Shown: piece after piece, positions 18,455 to 28,900 of the stretch
Layout: every line of letters starts with the position of its first letter
How positions within the stretch are numbered: the stretch's first letter is position 1
NCBI RefSeq assembly: GCF_023375815.1
Contig: NZ_CP067412.1
Location: forward strand, 868,001-932,000
From: Pseudomonas sp. HS6
GTDB lineage: Bacteria > Pseudomonadota > Gammaproteobacteria > Pseudomonadales > Pseudomonadaceae
Length of the DNA stretch: 64,000 nucleotides
Reading direction: 5' to 3'
Made by a program: the position numbers and the translations under genes
Notes under the pieces: model-generated
Seen by the model: only the letters and a program-made list of their open reading frames with translations
Told to the model about the DNA's origin: nothing
Database searches by the model: none

Positions 18455-18772
18455 TTACGCCGGGAACAGCTCGGACAGTTTCATCGACAGCATCATGTCG
18501 CCTTCAACGCGCAGCTTGCCGCCCATGAAGGCTTGCATGCCGTCGGTTTCGCCGCTGACGATGCCTTTCAGGGTTTCGCTGTCCAGCACCAGTGTGCAGT
18601 TGGCGTCGGCGTTTTCGCCTTCCTGGATGTCGCAAGTGCCGTCTTTGACGATCAGGGCGTAGTGCTTGTCTTCGTCAGTGATGTTGAAACCGAAGATCAG
18701 ATCCAGACCGGCAGCAGCGGCTGGGTTGAACTTGGCTTGCATTGCTTTTACGGCATCAGCTACGGAGGTCAT
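18455..18772 (-). CDS. SCP2 sterol-binding-domain protein
   Basis: This 105-residue stand-alone SCP2 domain (VADAVKAMQAKFNP; ADANCTLVLDSETLKGIVSG; LRVEGDMMLSMKLSELF) forms a hydrophobic pocket that binds fatty acyl or other lipids. There is no signal peptide, so it should be cytoplasmic. ATG 18772 follows a good AAGGATCG ribosome site; the frame extends upstream to 18808 without one. It follows the histidine phosphatase after 48 bp on the same strand, probably as one operon. Confidence 0.9.
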   Translation of the reverse strand: MTSVADAVKAMQAKFNPAAAAGLDLIFGFNITDEDKHYALIVKDGTCDIQEGENADANCTLVLDSETLKGIVSGETDGMQAFMGGKLRVEGDMMLSMKLSELFPA

Positions 18773-18820
18773 GATTCGATCCTTTTTGGTTGATTGCAGC
18801 AGGGTCACAGTAATCCGGAC

Positions 18821-19531
18821 TCAGCGAAAAGTGATGAGTTCCGGGGCCTTCAACAGTTGCAGGTGTGCATGACTGTTGAAGGAAGCCAGAGCCACCTCGC
18901 GACCGCGGAACTTCAGCTGGTTGAGCGAGGTGTTGACGATTTGCCAGTTCAGTTCAAAGGCCTGCCGTGCAGGCATTTGGGTTATCAGGTGCAATAGCGC
19001 GGTAATGGTGCCACCCGAGGTGAAGACCGCGATTTTCTGGGTGTTGTCAGCCTGATCGAGAATACGGTTGAGCCCGGCCTGGACCCGTTCGACAAAACCC
19101 AGCCAGCTTTCCAGCCCCGGCGTGTCGTAGGTGCCGGCGAGCCAGCGTTCGATGATCAGGGCGAAGATGCGCTGGAACTCGCCACGGTTTTGTGCGGCGT
19201 TGCGCAGGATTTCCAGCGCCTCGGGTTCTTCGGGCAGCATGGCCGGGAGCAGGGCGCGGATCACGGCGTCGGCGTCGAACTCGTTGAAGGCCGAGTCGGT
19301 TTCCAGAGCAGGGACCGGCAGGCCGACGGCGTCGAACTGTTCCAGCGCGCTGTTGGCCGTGTGTTGCTGACGGCGCAGGTCGCCCGACAGGCAGCGATCG
19401 AAGCTGATGCCGAGGTCGGCGAGGTGGCGGCCGAGGATCTCTGCCTGGCGCACACCGGTCGGTGACAGGACGTCATAGTCGTCTGCACCAAAGGAGGCCT
19501 GGCCATGTCGAATCAAGTAGATGCTGCCCAC
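18821..19531 (-). CDS. Histidine phosphatase (phosphoglycerate-mutase superfamily)
   Basis: This 236-residue protein has the catalytic RHG motif at the N-terminus (IYLIRHGQASFG), a conserved Arg in the LRRQQHTA segment and the late His of the superfamily in LLHLITQMP. It is a phosphohydrolase of unknown substrate, not a glycolytic mutase. The start is a GTG at 19531 with a GGGATGA-type ribosome site; no in-frame ATG is better placed. Confidence 0.85.
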   Translation of the reverse strand: MGSIYLIRHGQASFGADDYDVLSPTGVRQAEILGRHLADLGISFDRCLSGDLRRQQHTANSALEQFDAVGLPVPALETDSAFNEFDADAVIRALLPAMLPEEPEALEILRNAAQNRGEFQRIFALIIERWLAGTYDTPGLESWLGFVERVQAGLNRILDQADNTQKIAVFTSGGTITALLHLITQMPARQAFELNWQIVNTSLNQLKFRGREVALASFNSHAHLQLLKAPELITFR

Positions 19532-19738
19532 GTCCGCGTCATCCCGGTACGTTGAAGGTTGTGGCGAGGTTATGGGGATGGCGGAGAGCTGTCAATGAAA
19601 AAACATACGCTTGTTTGAAATGCCCGTTACAGGCCTGTTTCCAGAGGTTTCACGGCTGGCCGACGAGGCAGTGCATGGGTATGCTGGAGCCAATTCCCGC
19701 GCACGTTTCACAACGGCGCATCGTTTGAAGGAGTCACT

Positions 19739-20761
19739 GTGGAGTTTTTGACTGAATACGCCAGTTTCCTGGCCAAGACCGTGACGCTGGTCATCGCCAT
19801 TCTGGTGGTGCTGGCGAGTTTTGCTGCATTGCGCAGTAAAGGCCGGCGCAAATCCGCAGGCCAGTTGCAGGTCAGCAAGCTCAACGATTTCTATAAAGGC
19901 CTGCGTGAGCGCCTGGAGCAGACCTTGCTCGACAAGGATCAGTTGAAGGCCTTGCGCAAGGGCCAGGCCAAATCCGAGAAAAAACAGAAGAAGAATCCTG
20001 AAAGCAAACCGCGAGTGTTCGTGCTGGATTTCGACGGTGACATCAAGGCCTCGGCCACCGAAAGTCTGCGTCACGAGATTACCGCACTGCTGACTCTGGC
20101 CACACCGAAAGACGAAGTGGTCCTGCGCCTGGAAAGCGGTGGCGGCATGGTTCACAGCTATGGCCTGGCCTCTTCGCAGCTGGCGCGCATCCGTGAAGCC
20201 GGCGTGCCATTGACCGTGTGCATCGACAAGGTTGCGGCCAGCGGCGGCTACATGATGGCGTGCATCGGCGAGAAGATCATCAGTGCACCCTTTGCCATTC
20301 TTGGTTCAATTGGCGTGGTGGCGCAGTTGCCCAACGTCAACCGCCTGCTGAAAAAGCATGATATCGATTTCGAAGTGCTGACCGCTGGCGAATACAAGCG
20401 AACATTGACCGTGTTTGGAGAAAACACCGAAAAGGGACGGGAAAAATTCCAGGAAGACCTGGATATCACCCATCGGCTGTTCAAGAACTTCGTCGCCCGC
20501 TACCGCCCGCAACTGGCCATTGACGATGTGGCCACCGGTGAAGTCTGGTTAGGGATCGCCGCACTGGAAAAACAGCTGGTGGACGAACTCAAGACCAGTG
20601 ACGAATACCTGGCCGAGCGCGCCAAACAGACCGAGGTCTATCACCTGCACTATGCCGAGCGTAAAAGCCTGCAGGAGCGAATCGGAATGGCCGCCAGCGG
20701 TTCGGTTGACCGTGTGCTGTTGAGTTGGTGGAGCCGTTTGACCCAACAGCGTTTCTGGTAA
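19739..20761 (+). CDS. sohB: Inner-membrane signal-peptide-peptidase-family protease SohB
   Basis: This 340-residue protein has an N-terminal membrane helix (TVTLVIAILVVLASFAAL), a charged linker rich in Lys/Glu, and an S49-family serine protease domain. The nucleophile is Ser168 in KVAASGGYMMA and the general base Lys220 in AGEYKRTLTVFG, the Ser/Lys dyad of SohB/SppA enzymes. It probably degrades signal peptides or membrane proteins from the periplasmic side. The start is GTG behind AAGGAG. The next hairpin (20773) probably ends the transcript. Confidence 0.93.
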   Translation: MEFLTEYASFLAKTVTLVIAILVVLASFAALRSKGRRKSAGQLQVSKLNDFYKGLRERLEQTLLDKDQLKALRKGQAKSEKKQKKNPESKPRVFVLDFDGDIKASATESLRHEITALLTLATPKDEVVLRLESGGGMVHSYGLASSQLARIREAGVPLTVCIDKVAASGGYMMACIGEKIISAPFAILGSIGVVAQLPNVNRLLKKHDIDFEVLTAGEYKRTLTVFGENTEKGREKFQEDLDITHRLFKNFVARYRPQLAIDDVATGEVWLGIAALEKQLVDELKTSDEYLAERAKQTEVYHLHYAERKSLQERIGMAASGSVDRVLLSWWSRLTQQRFW

Positions 20762-20772
20762 ATGGCCGAGTG

Positions 20773-20801
20773 AGGCTTGTTGCCTGCGTGGCAACAGGCC
20801 T
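20773..20801 (+). terminator. Candidate terminator after sohB
   Basis: A 12-bp stem with one G-T wobble (20773-20784 with 20790-20801) and a 5-base loop lies 11 bp after the stop codon. The following tract has few T residues, so efficiency is uncertain. Confidence 0.55.
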
Positions 20802-20828
20802 TGCTCCATCCATGTGCATTAGGTGCGG

Positions 20829-20869
20829 TATCCATGTATTGGATAGAACCTGAATCTGGTTCCTGAACC
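20829..20869. promoter_or_regulatory. Clustered inverted repeats upstream of the first giant LRR gene
   Basis: TATCCA-N5-TGGATA occupies 20829-20845. Directly after it GAACC (20846-20850), GGTTC (20858-20862) and GAACC (20865-20869) form overlapping inverted repeats. This is operator-like, 86-126 bp before the ATG. It does not fit the hrp box spacing. The binding protein is unknown. Confidence 0.4.
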
Positions 20870-20914
20870 CGCCCACTGATCAGGTTTTCACGCTTTTTAA
20901 CGACAAGTTGCGAC

Positions 20915-20934
20915 TTTAAGCTGGGTAGTTCTAT
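20915..20934 (+). promoter_or_regulatory. Upstream element shared by the tandem giant LRR genes, copy 1
   Basis: TTTAAGCTGG followed by a TCTAT stretch begins 40 bp before the ATG. The second paralogue has the same block 39 bp before its ATG (25921), although the rest of the two upstream regions differs. Possibly core promoter. Confidence 0.4.
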
Positions 20935-20954
20935 CCGCTTCAGAGTCGTTAAAC

Positions 20955-23900
20955 ATGGATGTAGAAACGAGTCGCTTTACCCCGCCTGAAATGACGCCCG
21001 CGCAACAAGGGGTGTTCTTCGATCTTGTAAAAAAACAGTTGCCTGGCTGGTTGCTTCAATCAACCGCTGAAGTTCGCGCGGTTCTCTATAAAAGCCTGAT
21101 CGCCAGTTACCGTTCCCGCGAAGCTGCGCTCGCAGGTCTGCGCACTTTCCAGTCTCCCGAAGCGTTTAGCTCACCTTTGTTGGAAAAGGCCATGTCCGAT
21201 CAGTTGGGCGAGCCTTTGCAGGTGCAGGGCGTGATTTTTCAGCATATTCGTTCGACCTCGAGCTTGTTCGGACTGCGCCAGAAACTGATCCTGCCGATCG
21301 CTCGAGACCTGTTGGCGGCAGCCTGCGAGAATTTTGAATTCCATGAAACCTTCCCGGGCAATTATCACGAACGCGCTTTGATCTATGTGCCTGAGCAAGT
21401 CACTGGAAGTGCCAACAAGGTCTTGGCGATAAAGCCCCACGAGTTTGCAGCACTCTGCCGTCGGCTGGATTTGGGCAAACAATATCAGGTTCATGTCTCC
21501 TCGTTGTTTGGCGTGGGCACACGCAAAGGAAGCTTGCAGGACAGTTATCTGGCGTATTTGAAAGATCGGTTCGAGGTCGATCTGCATATCGCTTTCCTGA
21601 AAAAGCACGTCAGCGCTGATGTGTACTCGATTTTGAAGGTGAAGAGCGAAAAGACCTCGTTCCAGCGTCTTGAGGTGTTCAGCGCCAAACTCAATGGCCC
21701 GGTGATGATCTGGCCTTTCGGGCAAGCGTCGAATGATGAACGTTGTGTGGTGTACTTGCCGGGCGATCCCTTCAGTCCATTAATGCAATACGCCACCTTC
21801 AGCGATTTTGAACTGCAATTGAGCAACCGGTTGCACACCACGGAATATCGCGAAGGATTCCTGCACTTTATTGGCCTGGGTGAACGCGTTGATTTTCTCA
21901 AGGCCCTGGACACCAGATCGCTGCACAGAAAAGCGTCGCATTTTCCTTCGGTCACCAGCTACATCTCGATCACTCGCTTCGATCTCAAAGAAGACATGTT
22001 CCAGGCAATGTTTCAGCAGCTTGCGGCACAAGTTCGGGCCGATACACGCTTGCTGGTGGTGCCGACCGATGACGAGGATGAAAAGTCGCGTCTGGCCAGG
22101 CTAGAGACCTACAAGACCGTCGGCCTGAACCTGTTCGCGTATGCCCTGTCGTTCGTGCCGGTGGTCGGGGAAGTGATGCTGGCGGTAGCGGGTTTTCAAT
22201 TGCTCAAGGAGGTGTTCGACGGTATCGACAGTTGGCTCAAGGGCGAGCAGGAACAGGCGACCGAGTATTTGTTCGATACCCTCGAAAATCTGATTCTGAT
22301 GACGGCAATGGCGGCTGCTGGCAGCGGCGTGGCAGGGACGTACAGGGCTGTTACTACGTCGGACTTCGTTCAGCGATTGCGCGTGGTGCCGGTGGCGAGC
22401 GGCGTCACGCGTCTTTGGAAGCCCGACATTTCGGCTTATCGCCAGCAGCCGGTGACACCCGGGAACAGGCGTGTCGACAAACTAGGGCTGATGAGTGCGC
22501 GCGACAGCCAGTATTTGCCCATCGGTACTGATATTTATGCGGTAAAACCAATGGATGGGACGGGTTTGTGGGAGATCCAGTTTCCCGAGACGTTACGGCG
22601 CTACCCACCGGTGCTCGAAACCAATGGCGCAGGGGCCTGGCGTCATGACGCCGAGTTGCCGGAAGACTGGAGTCTGATGACCCTGTTTCGGCGGCTGGGC
22701 TACCTCGAAGAAGAAGTATCGGATACCCAGGCGCTGCAGATACTGGCCGCCAGCAACATCGAAGAACAGGCCCTCCGCCAGCTGTATCTGGACCGAAGTA
22801 AACCCATGGCAACCCTGACGGATACTGCGCGTCGCTTTCGTGTCGACGCGGATGTCGGGAATTTCATCGAGAAACTTTACACACCCGAGTCTGCTGCGGG
22901 AACCGACCCTGATCTGCAGCTGTACCTGCTGACATCGATGGATCGCTGGCCCCGGGACGTCGGCGTTGTCGTGACCAGCATTACCGGACGCGAGGTTTCC
23001 TCTTATGGCGAGGCGGCGGCTGTCCGGAAAGTCAGACTTACCCAGCAGCAACTGGAGCAACAAGCGTTTTATCCCGTTCTGCTCGATGCATTGAACAGTC
23101 AAGAACGCTCGACCCTGCTCAACTCTGCATCAATCGATCCCGCCGTCCAGGCTTCACTGCTGAGCATGTCGATGGCCAATCATGCAGAACAGAATCGCTT
23201 GCACTTGTTCGAGCGCCTCTATCGTCGAGTGGATGCCTTGACGCAAGAGGCCGCCACACCACTGCGTGAAACGTTCGCCGATTTGCCCGCCAGTGTCATC
23301 GACGAACTGGCCGAGAATGCCGATGCCGGTGAGTGGCAGGAGCTGGAGGCGGGCAGGGTGCCCTTGCGCCTGGCCGAAGAGGCGCGGCGGTACGGACAGG
23401 TGATTCGTTTGAACCGCGCCTTTGAAGGTTTGTATCTGGACGCTGCGAGTGGCACCGATACTGATCTGCTGGTGCTCGATACCCTCGCTCAACTGCCAGG
23501 ATGGCCGCAGGATGTCTCCATCAAAATCGTCGACTGGGCGGTGTATTCCGAACACAAACCTGCCATCGGCCCGGACGACGCGCCACACAATATCTTCATC
23601 GATGCATACACGGACGGTTACAAGGCGCTCGATGAAAATGACCGTGTTCTTTCCATGCAATCCAGACGTACGCGTGAGCTGTTCTTCAGGACGCTTTGGG
23701 AAAGCCTTCCGCTGAAAACGCGCAAGAGCCTGGGCGTGGAGCCGAAAGACGCGGGAGCTGCTTTGAGGCAGAAAATCACCGACCTGGCACTACAGCGACG
23801 AGATGTTCTTGCAAAGGCGATCGGCGTCGAAGCGATGCGTACCGGTTACCGATCACCCATGGGTCTGGCCGATCGCATCATCGAGCGCTCCACCTGGCTG

Positions 23901-25754
23901 GTACTCCCGCATTCGCGCCCGGTATTGTCACGTTCACCAGCGCTTCGCCAGCGCGCCCGGGAACTCTATCCCACTCACTCGTCGGTACAGATCGATCGGT
24001 TTCTGATGACGCTGGCCTCCGACGAAGTACGGGCCCTGCGGATGCTGGAAAGTTTGCGCCAGGAGTTCCAGAAAATTCGCAACACTCTGGAGCAATGGAT
24101 CTATCGCGAAACCCACTACCAGGAAGGGGACGGGCCTCGGCTCAAGGTGCCGGCGCGCAGCAAGGCGCGCGCGTCCCAGGCGATCCTGAAGGCCTGGCGA
24201 CGCGAGTCCGGTTTTACCTTGGGTGGATCGCAATTGCTTTACAGCCTGAAGTTCGATGCACAGCCACTGGGCGAGTTGCCGATCATCGTCGGGCGCTTCG
24301 GCCATGTCGGCATGCTAGAGATGGACAAGGTGGGAACCAGCGCCGGGCTCAATACCTTTCTGCGCAATTTCACCAACTTGTACACCTTGAGCCTCGGCGG
24401 CAATCATCTGATGCGGATTCCGCCAGCCGTGGCAGACATGCCCCGGCTGATTCGTCTGGATTTGAGCAATAACCAGATTCAGCTGACAGCCCGGACCGCT
24501 GAGGTGCTCAACAGCAATGTGCAGTTGCAGATGCTCAATCTAAGCTTCAATCCCCAACTTGGTCGGATGCCCTCGTTGCAGGGGCTACACCGTTTACGCC
24601 ATCTCGCGTTGCGTGGCAGCGGCATTTCGCAATGGCCGCACGAGGTCAGCGAATTGTCTGCAATGGAGACGCTTGATCTGCGTGACAATCTCATCGAAGA
24701 GCTGCCGCCGTCGGTGTTCGAGGCAAGCAAGGCGCTCAATCGCGGCATCAGTATCGATGGCAATCCGCTGTCGTCTTCAAGCCTGCAGGCCATCGCAAAT
24801 TATCAGGCATCGACCGACATTAATCTTGGGGTGACGGTGGTCGACTATCAACCCTTGACCTCTGCCCCCTGGTCGCTCGAGGGGCTTGCGGCCAGTTGGG
24901 TCGTCGGGGTCAATGCCGGACAAACCCTTCATCGGCAGGCACTCTGGTCGGCGTTGTGGTCCTATCCAACGTCCAGGGATTTCTTTGAACTGTTGGCCCA
25001 GCTGCGCGCTACCGCTGATTTCAATCGGCTTCACACCGTCCTGACGCGTCGGGTCTGGGACGTGCTGGAGGCAGCCGGCGACGATGATTCACTGCGACGT
25101 TCGTTGTTTCGCCGGGCGAGGCTTGGCCGGATCAGCAACGACGATCCAGTCCATTTGTTCAATGACCTGGAAGTCAGAGTGCTGTGTCAGCGTGCCCTCG
25201 TGGCCGCTCGCACCGGCGATCGCACACTCGAAGGCGAGTTGATCGGTCTTTTGCGCGGGTTGTTCCGTTTGCAGGAGCTGGACCGCCTGGCGTCGCTGGA
25301 GGCGGCGAAGCGTGCCCGCAATGGCGCTTTCAGTCGTCAGCAAACAAAGGAACTGAGCCTGCTCTATCGGGCGCGCCTGGCGCAACGACTGGGCCTGCCT
25401 GCACAGTCTGAGATCGAAGCCTTGACCCTGAACATCGAGGTCAATACCGAAGAGATCGAACGGGTCTATCAGAACGTTCTGGACGCGGAGCAGACCGATG
25501 CGTTGAAAGCGTCGATCAGTGAACGGGTATTCTGGTCGGAGTATTTGGCGAGCACTTACCCTGAAGCGTTTGCCCCCATTCTGGAGCGCAACACTGAGTC
25601 AATGGCTCGACTTGAGGCACAAGTCGAATTGCCCCGCGCAGCGGCTTCGCAGCAGATGTCGGCGATCCTGGAAAACTACCGAAACGAGCTTCAGGCCTTG
25701 CGCAATCGCTTGACGAGCGAAGCGCTGGCCAGATATCCGGCGGCGCGTGCCTGA
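20955..25754 (+). CDS. Giant dermonecrotic-toxin-like LRR protein with NEL-like C-terminus (paralogue 1)
   Basis: This 1599-residue protein has no signal peptide. The N-terminal part (to ~600) resembles the dermonecrotic-toxin-like domain (DUF6543) of pseudomonad giant proteins. It contains hydrophobic helices at ~389-418 and ~439-465 joined by an acidic linker, and the NGAGAWRH motif at 557. LRRs occupy ~1105-1290 (LYTLSLGGNHLMRIP; LIRLDLSNNQI). The last ~300 residues align with the NEL E3 ubiquitin-ligase domain of IpaH/SlrP effectors (LFRLQELDRLASLEA; LAQRLGLP). In hand alignment the catalytic CxD becomes Ser1394-Asn-Asp1396; a Cys stands 17 residues later (1411). It may be inactive or altered. 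No type III genes or chaperone are nearby, so the secretion route is unknown. It is a tandem duplicate of the next gene. Confidence 0.8.
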   Translation: MDVETSRFTPPEMTPAQQGVFFDLVKKQLPGWLLQSTAEVRAVLYKSLIASYRSREAALAGLRTFQSPEAFSSPLLEKAMSDQLGEPLQVQGVIFQHIRSTSSLFGLRQKLILPIARDLLAAACENFEFHETFPGNYHERALIYVPEQVTGSANKVLAIKPHEFAALCRRLDLGKQYQVHVSSLFGVGTRKGSLQDSYLAYLKDRFEVDLHIAFLKKHVSADVYSILKVKSEKTSFQRLEVFSAKLNGPVMIWPFGQASNDERCVVYLPGDPFSPLMQYATFSDFELQLSNRLHTTEYREGFLHFIGLGERVDFLKALDTRSLHRKASHFPSVTSYISITRFDLKEDMFQAMFQQLAAQVRADTRLLVVPTDDEDEKSRLARLETYKTVGLNLFAYALSFVPVVGEVMLAVAGFQLLKEVFDGIDSWLKGEQEQATEYLFDTLENLILMTAMAAAGSGVAGTYRAVTTSDFVQRLRVVPVASGVTRLWKPDISAYRQQPVTPGNRRVDKLGLMSARDSQYLPIGTDIYAVKPMDGTGLWEIQFPETLRRYPPVLETNGAGAWRHDAELPEDWSLMTLFRRLGYLEEEVSDTQALQILAASNIEEQALRQLYLDRSKPMATLTDTARRFRVDADVGNFIEKLYTPESAAGTDPDLQLYLLTSMDRWPRDVGVVVTSITGREVSSYGEAAAVRKVRLTQQQLEQQAFYPVLLDALNSQERSTLLNSASIDPAVQASLLSMSMANHAEQNRLHLFERLYRRVDALTQEAATPLRETFADLPASVIDELAENADAGEWQELEAGRVPLRLAEEARRYGQVIRLNRAFEGLYLDAASGTDTDLLVLDTLAQLPGWPQDVSIKIVDWAVYSEHKPAIGPDDAPHNIFIDAYTDGYKALDENDRVLSMQSRRTRELFFRTLWESLPLKTRKSLGVEPKDAGAALRQKITDLALQRRDVLAKAIGVEAMRTGYRSPMGLADRIIERSTWLVLPHSRPVLSRSPALRQRARELYPTHSSVQIDRFLMTLASDEVRALRMLESLRQEFQKIRNTLEQWIYRETHYQEGDGPRLKVPARSKARASQAILKAWRRESGFTLGGSQLLYSLKFDAQPLGELPIIVGRFGHVGMLEMDKVGTSAGLNTFLRNFTNLYTLSLGGNHLMRIPPAVADMPRLIRLDLSNNQIQLTARTAEVLNSNVQLQMLNLSFNPQLGRMPSLQGLHRLRHLALRGSGISQWPHEVSELSAMETLDLRDNLIEELPPSVFEASKALNRGISIDGNPLSSSSLQAIANYQASTDINLGVTVVDYQPLTSAPWSLEGLAASWVVGVNAGQTLHRQALWSALWSYPTSRDFFELLAQLRATADFNRLHTVLTRRVWDVLEAAGDDDSLRRSLFRRARLGRISNDDPVHLFNDLEVRVLCQRALVAARTGDRTLEGELIGLLRGLFRLQELDRLASLEAAKRARNGAFSRQQTKELSLLYRARLAQRLGLPAQSEIEALTLNIEVNTEEIERVYQNVLDAEQTDALKASISERVFWSEYLASTYPEAFAPILERNTESMARLEAQVELPRAAASQQMSAILENYRNELQALRNRLTSEALARYPAARA

Positions 25755-25920
25755 GAGGCAAATCATTGAGCGAGGATCCTGCTGGCGATTGTCACCTGAT
25801 GGATCCCTTACAGGATGTGGCTCGCGAAGTGCGGTAATTATCTGTTTTAAAGTTTTAAAATGTTGCGCTTGTTGTTGATTTTTTATCGATTAATCGCGCT
25901 GTTTTCAGGCAGCTTCGGAA

Positions 25921-25940
25921 TTTAAGCTGGAGGCTCTTAT
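25921..25940 (+). promoter_or_regulatory. Upstream element shared by the tandem giant LRR genes, copy 2
   Basis: TTTAAGCTGG plus a TCTTAT stretch begins 39 bp before the ATG at 25960. The surrounding 205-bp gap is AT-rich compared with its neighbours and includes a TTTTAAA/TTTTAAAA block near 25848. Confidence 0.4.
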
Positions 25941-25959
25941 TTAATCTGGAAGTATTTGC

Positions 25960-28900
25960 ATGGAAGCAAAAACAAGTTCTGTCGGTCGCTCAATAATGAC
26001 GCCTGCTCAACAAGGTGTTTTCTTTGAGCTTCTGAAAAATCAAGTTCCTTCATGGGCGCTTCAGTCTTCAGATGAACTTCGCGTCGCTTTGTATGAAAGC
26101 CTGAAAGCCAGCTTTCACAGCCGAAACGAGGTCAACGCTGAATTGAACAAGTTCAAATCGCCGGAGCAGTTCTGCGCACCGCTTCTGGCTGAAGCCATGG
26201 CCGGAAAACTGGGCGAGCCGCTTCAGGTCGAAGGCGTGATCTTCCAACACATACGCTACACCTCGAGTCTGCATGGCCTTAGAAAGAAGCTGGTGTTGCC
26301 GATCGCTCAAGACCTGTTGACCGCGGCCTGTGACAACTTTGAAGCCAGCGAGACCGTTGCAGAGAATGATCACGAACGTTCGCTGATTTATATTCCTGAG
26401 AAAATAACCGGGCATAGCAACAAGATTTTGCCGATTAAGCCGCACGAGTTTGCTCAACTTTGTCGCACACTCGACCTGGGTGAGAAGTATCAACGTCATG
26501 TGAGTGACGTCTTTGGTGGAGAGGATCAGTCCGGAACCCTCCGCGGCAAGGCAGTGGCATTTTCCAGAGACAACTTTGATGTTGAACGGCATGTTGCTTG
26601 TATGCGCGGTTTTGTCAGTGTTGAAGTACATGAGATGTTGGCCTCGGTCAGTAAGGCTGAGCCGACGATCAGGCTCGCCAACAACACGTTGGGTTATCAG
26701 CGCCTGGAAATGCTTGGTTTCAAAGTGTATGGCCCGATGTTCATCGGCCCGGTCACGGAACATGACGATGAGGACTATCGATGTGTAGTGTTCGTGCCGG
26801 GGGATCCGGAACATCCGCTCAAGGAGTATGAATCGTTCACACGTTTCGAGATGGAGTTGAGTCGGCGTTTGAGGAATCCGGATTACCTCAAGTTCTTCCT
26901 GCGCTTCATTGCATTGAAGGATCGCCCCGGATTTCTGTCGGCGCTCAATGACGAGTTGTCTGTCAGACCGTCGACATTGCCACTGGAGACACTCTATGTC
27001 CGGCTTTTCGGGTTCGATCTGGATGCAGACGTGAGCAGTGATCTGTTCGCCGCCATGTTCAGGCTGCAGGCGGCACATGTGCGTGCCGATGCGCGCCTGC
27101 TGGTCGTGCCGACAGATGACGAGGATGAGAAAAGTCGCCTGGCCAGGCTGGAGCAGTACGAGTCCATCGGTCTCAACGTGCTTCTGTTCTTTGCCTCTTT
27201 CGTGCCGGTAGTTGGAGAGGTCATGTTTGCCATGGCTGGCTTGCAGTTGCTGGGTACGGTGTATGAAGGCATCTCCAGTTGGGCAAAGGGCGAGCAGGAG
27301 CAAGCCACGGATTATCTGTTCGATACCCTCGAAAACCTGATTCTCATGGCCGCAACAGCAGGGGCGGCCACGGTCGTCAGCGGTGCCTATAGAGTCGTGA
27401 AGGCGTCGGGTGTTGTGCTGAAACTGCGTGAAGTCTCGCTTGCATCAGGGGGGATGCGATTGTGGAAACCCGAACTGTCGGCCTACCGCGATCATCGGGT
27501 GATCCCCCCTGGGGTTCGAGCCGATGGTCGAGGGTTGATCTGGCGCGACAACCACGGTTACCTGTCGATGGGGGCCGAACAGTTTGTCGTGCGGCCCAGG
27601 CTGGACACCGAATTGTGGGAAATCCAGCCACCGAGGCTTTCGGGACGCTACTCGCCGGAACTCGAAACCAACGGGGCCGGCGCCTGGCGTCACGATTCCG
27701 AATTACCCCATGACTGGGAAGTGCTGACTCTGTTTCGTCGGCTGGGTTATCGCAAGGAGGATGTGTCCGATACAAGGGCACGGCAGATTCTGGACGCCAG
27801 TGGTGTCGACGCGCAGGCGTTGCGCCAGTTATTCGTCGACCGCCGCAAACCGATGGCCATTCTGACCGATACGGTCAGGCGATTCCACGCCGACAGTGCC
27901 GTAGCAACGTTTATCGAAAAGGTGGGTGATCCTGCGTCGGCTCTGCTGTCTGACGCTGACCTGCAATTGTTCCTGCTCACCTCCAGCACGCGCTGGCCAC
28001 AGGATCGGGCCGTGAGTGTGACCAATGTCCTCGGCAAGGAAGTCACCCGATACGGCTCCAGTCAGGTAACGCGCCTGTTGCAGATCAATGAGGAGCAGTT
28101 GGCCAAGGGGGAGTTTCATTCCGCGCTGTTGGCCGGTTTGACCGCGGCGGATCGGGTGCAACTGCTGGGCGGGACCGCAGCGGATCAATCCGGCGAACTG
28201 GCGCGCCTCATCAAGCTGATCACTGAGAAGGCCGATGATGCTCGCTTGACCCTGTTCGACAGGCTTTACCGCCGTATCGACCTGACAGGCGAGAACAAGG
28301 CCGAGCCCTTGCGTAGAGCCTTTCCCGGGCTGCCCGCCAGTGTCGCCGAAGAGTTGGCGCACAATGCCGACAGCAGTGAATGGCAGGAGCTGGCGGCAGA
28401 CAGGGTCCCGCTGCGCCTGGCCGAGGAAGCCCGGCGCTATGAGCAGGTTTTGGCACTCAACCGAGCGTACGAAGGGCTGTACCTGGATGCGGCCAGCGGG
28501 TTCAACACCGATCTTGTGGTGCTTGACACCTTGGGTCAGTTGCCCGGCTGGCCCAAGGATGTGTTTGTGCAGATCAGGGAGTGGGCGGTGGATTCGCAGG
28601 AGGGGTCCAGCGTCGGTTCGAATGAGGCCCGGTACCGCGTGTTCATAGATGCCTATCCTGAACGCTACGAAGGCAATGATGCCAGTGCCACGCTGTTGAC
28701 CAGTCATCCGGTGCGCACGCGCGCGCATTTTTTTCAGACGCTCTGGGAGGTTTTACCTGCCCATGCGCGCAAAGCCCTCGGGGTTGAAATCGATGACGGT
28801 GGTGTCACCCTGCGAGAGAAAATCACCGCGCTCGCCTTACAGCGACGCGAGGCGCTGACTCGCCTGGTGGGGAAAGAAGCGCCGCGTGCCGGTTACAGCT

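Noticed and set aside
20841..20884. Possible hrp box (GAACC ... CCAC) before the first giant gene
   Set aside because: The spacing between the two half-motifs is 22 bases instead of the required 15-16, and the first base of the first half does not match.
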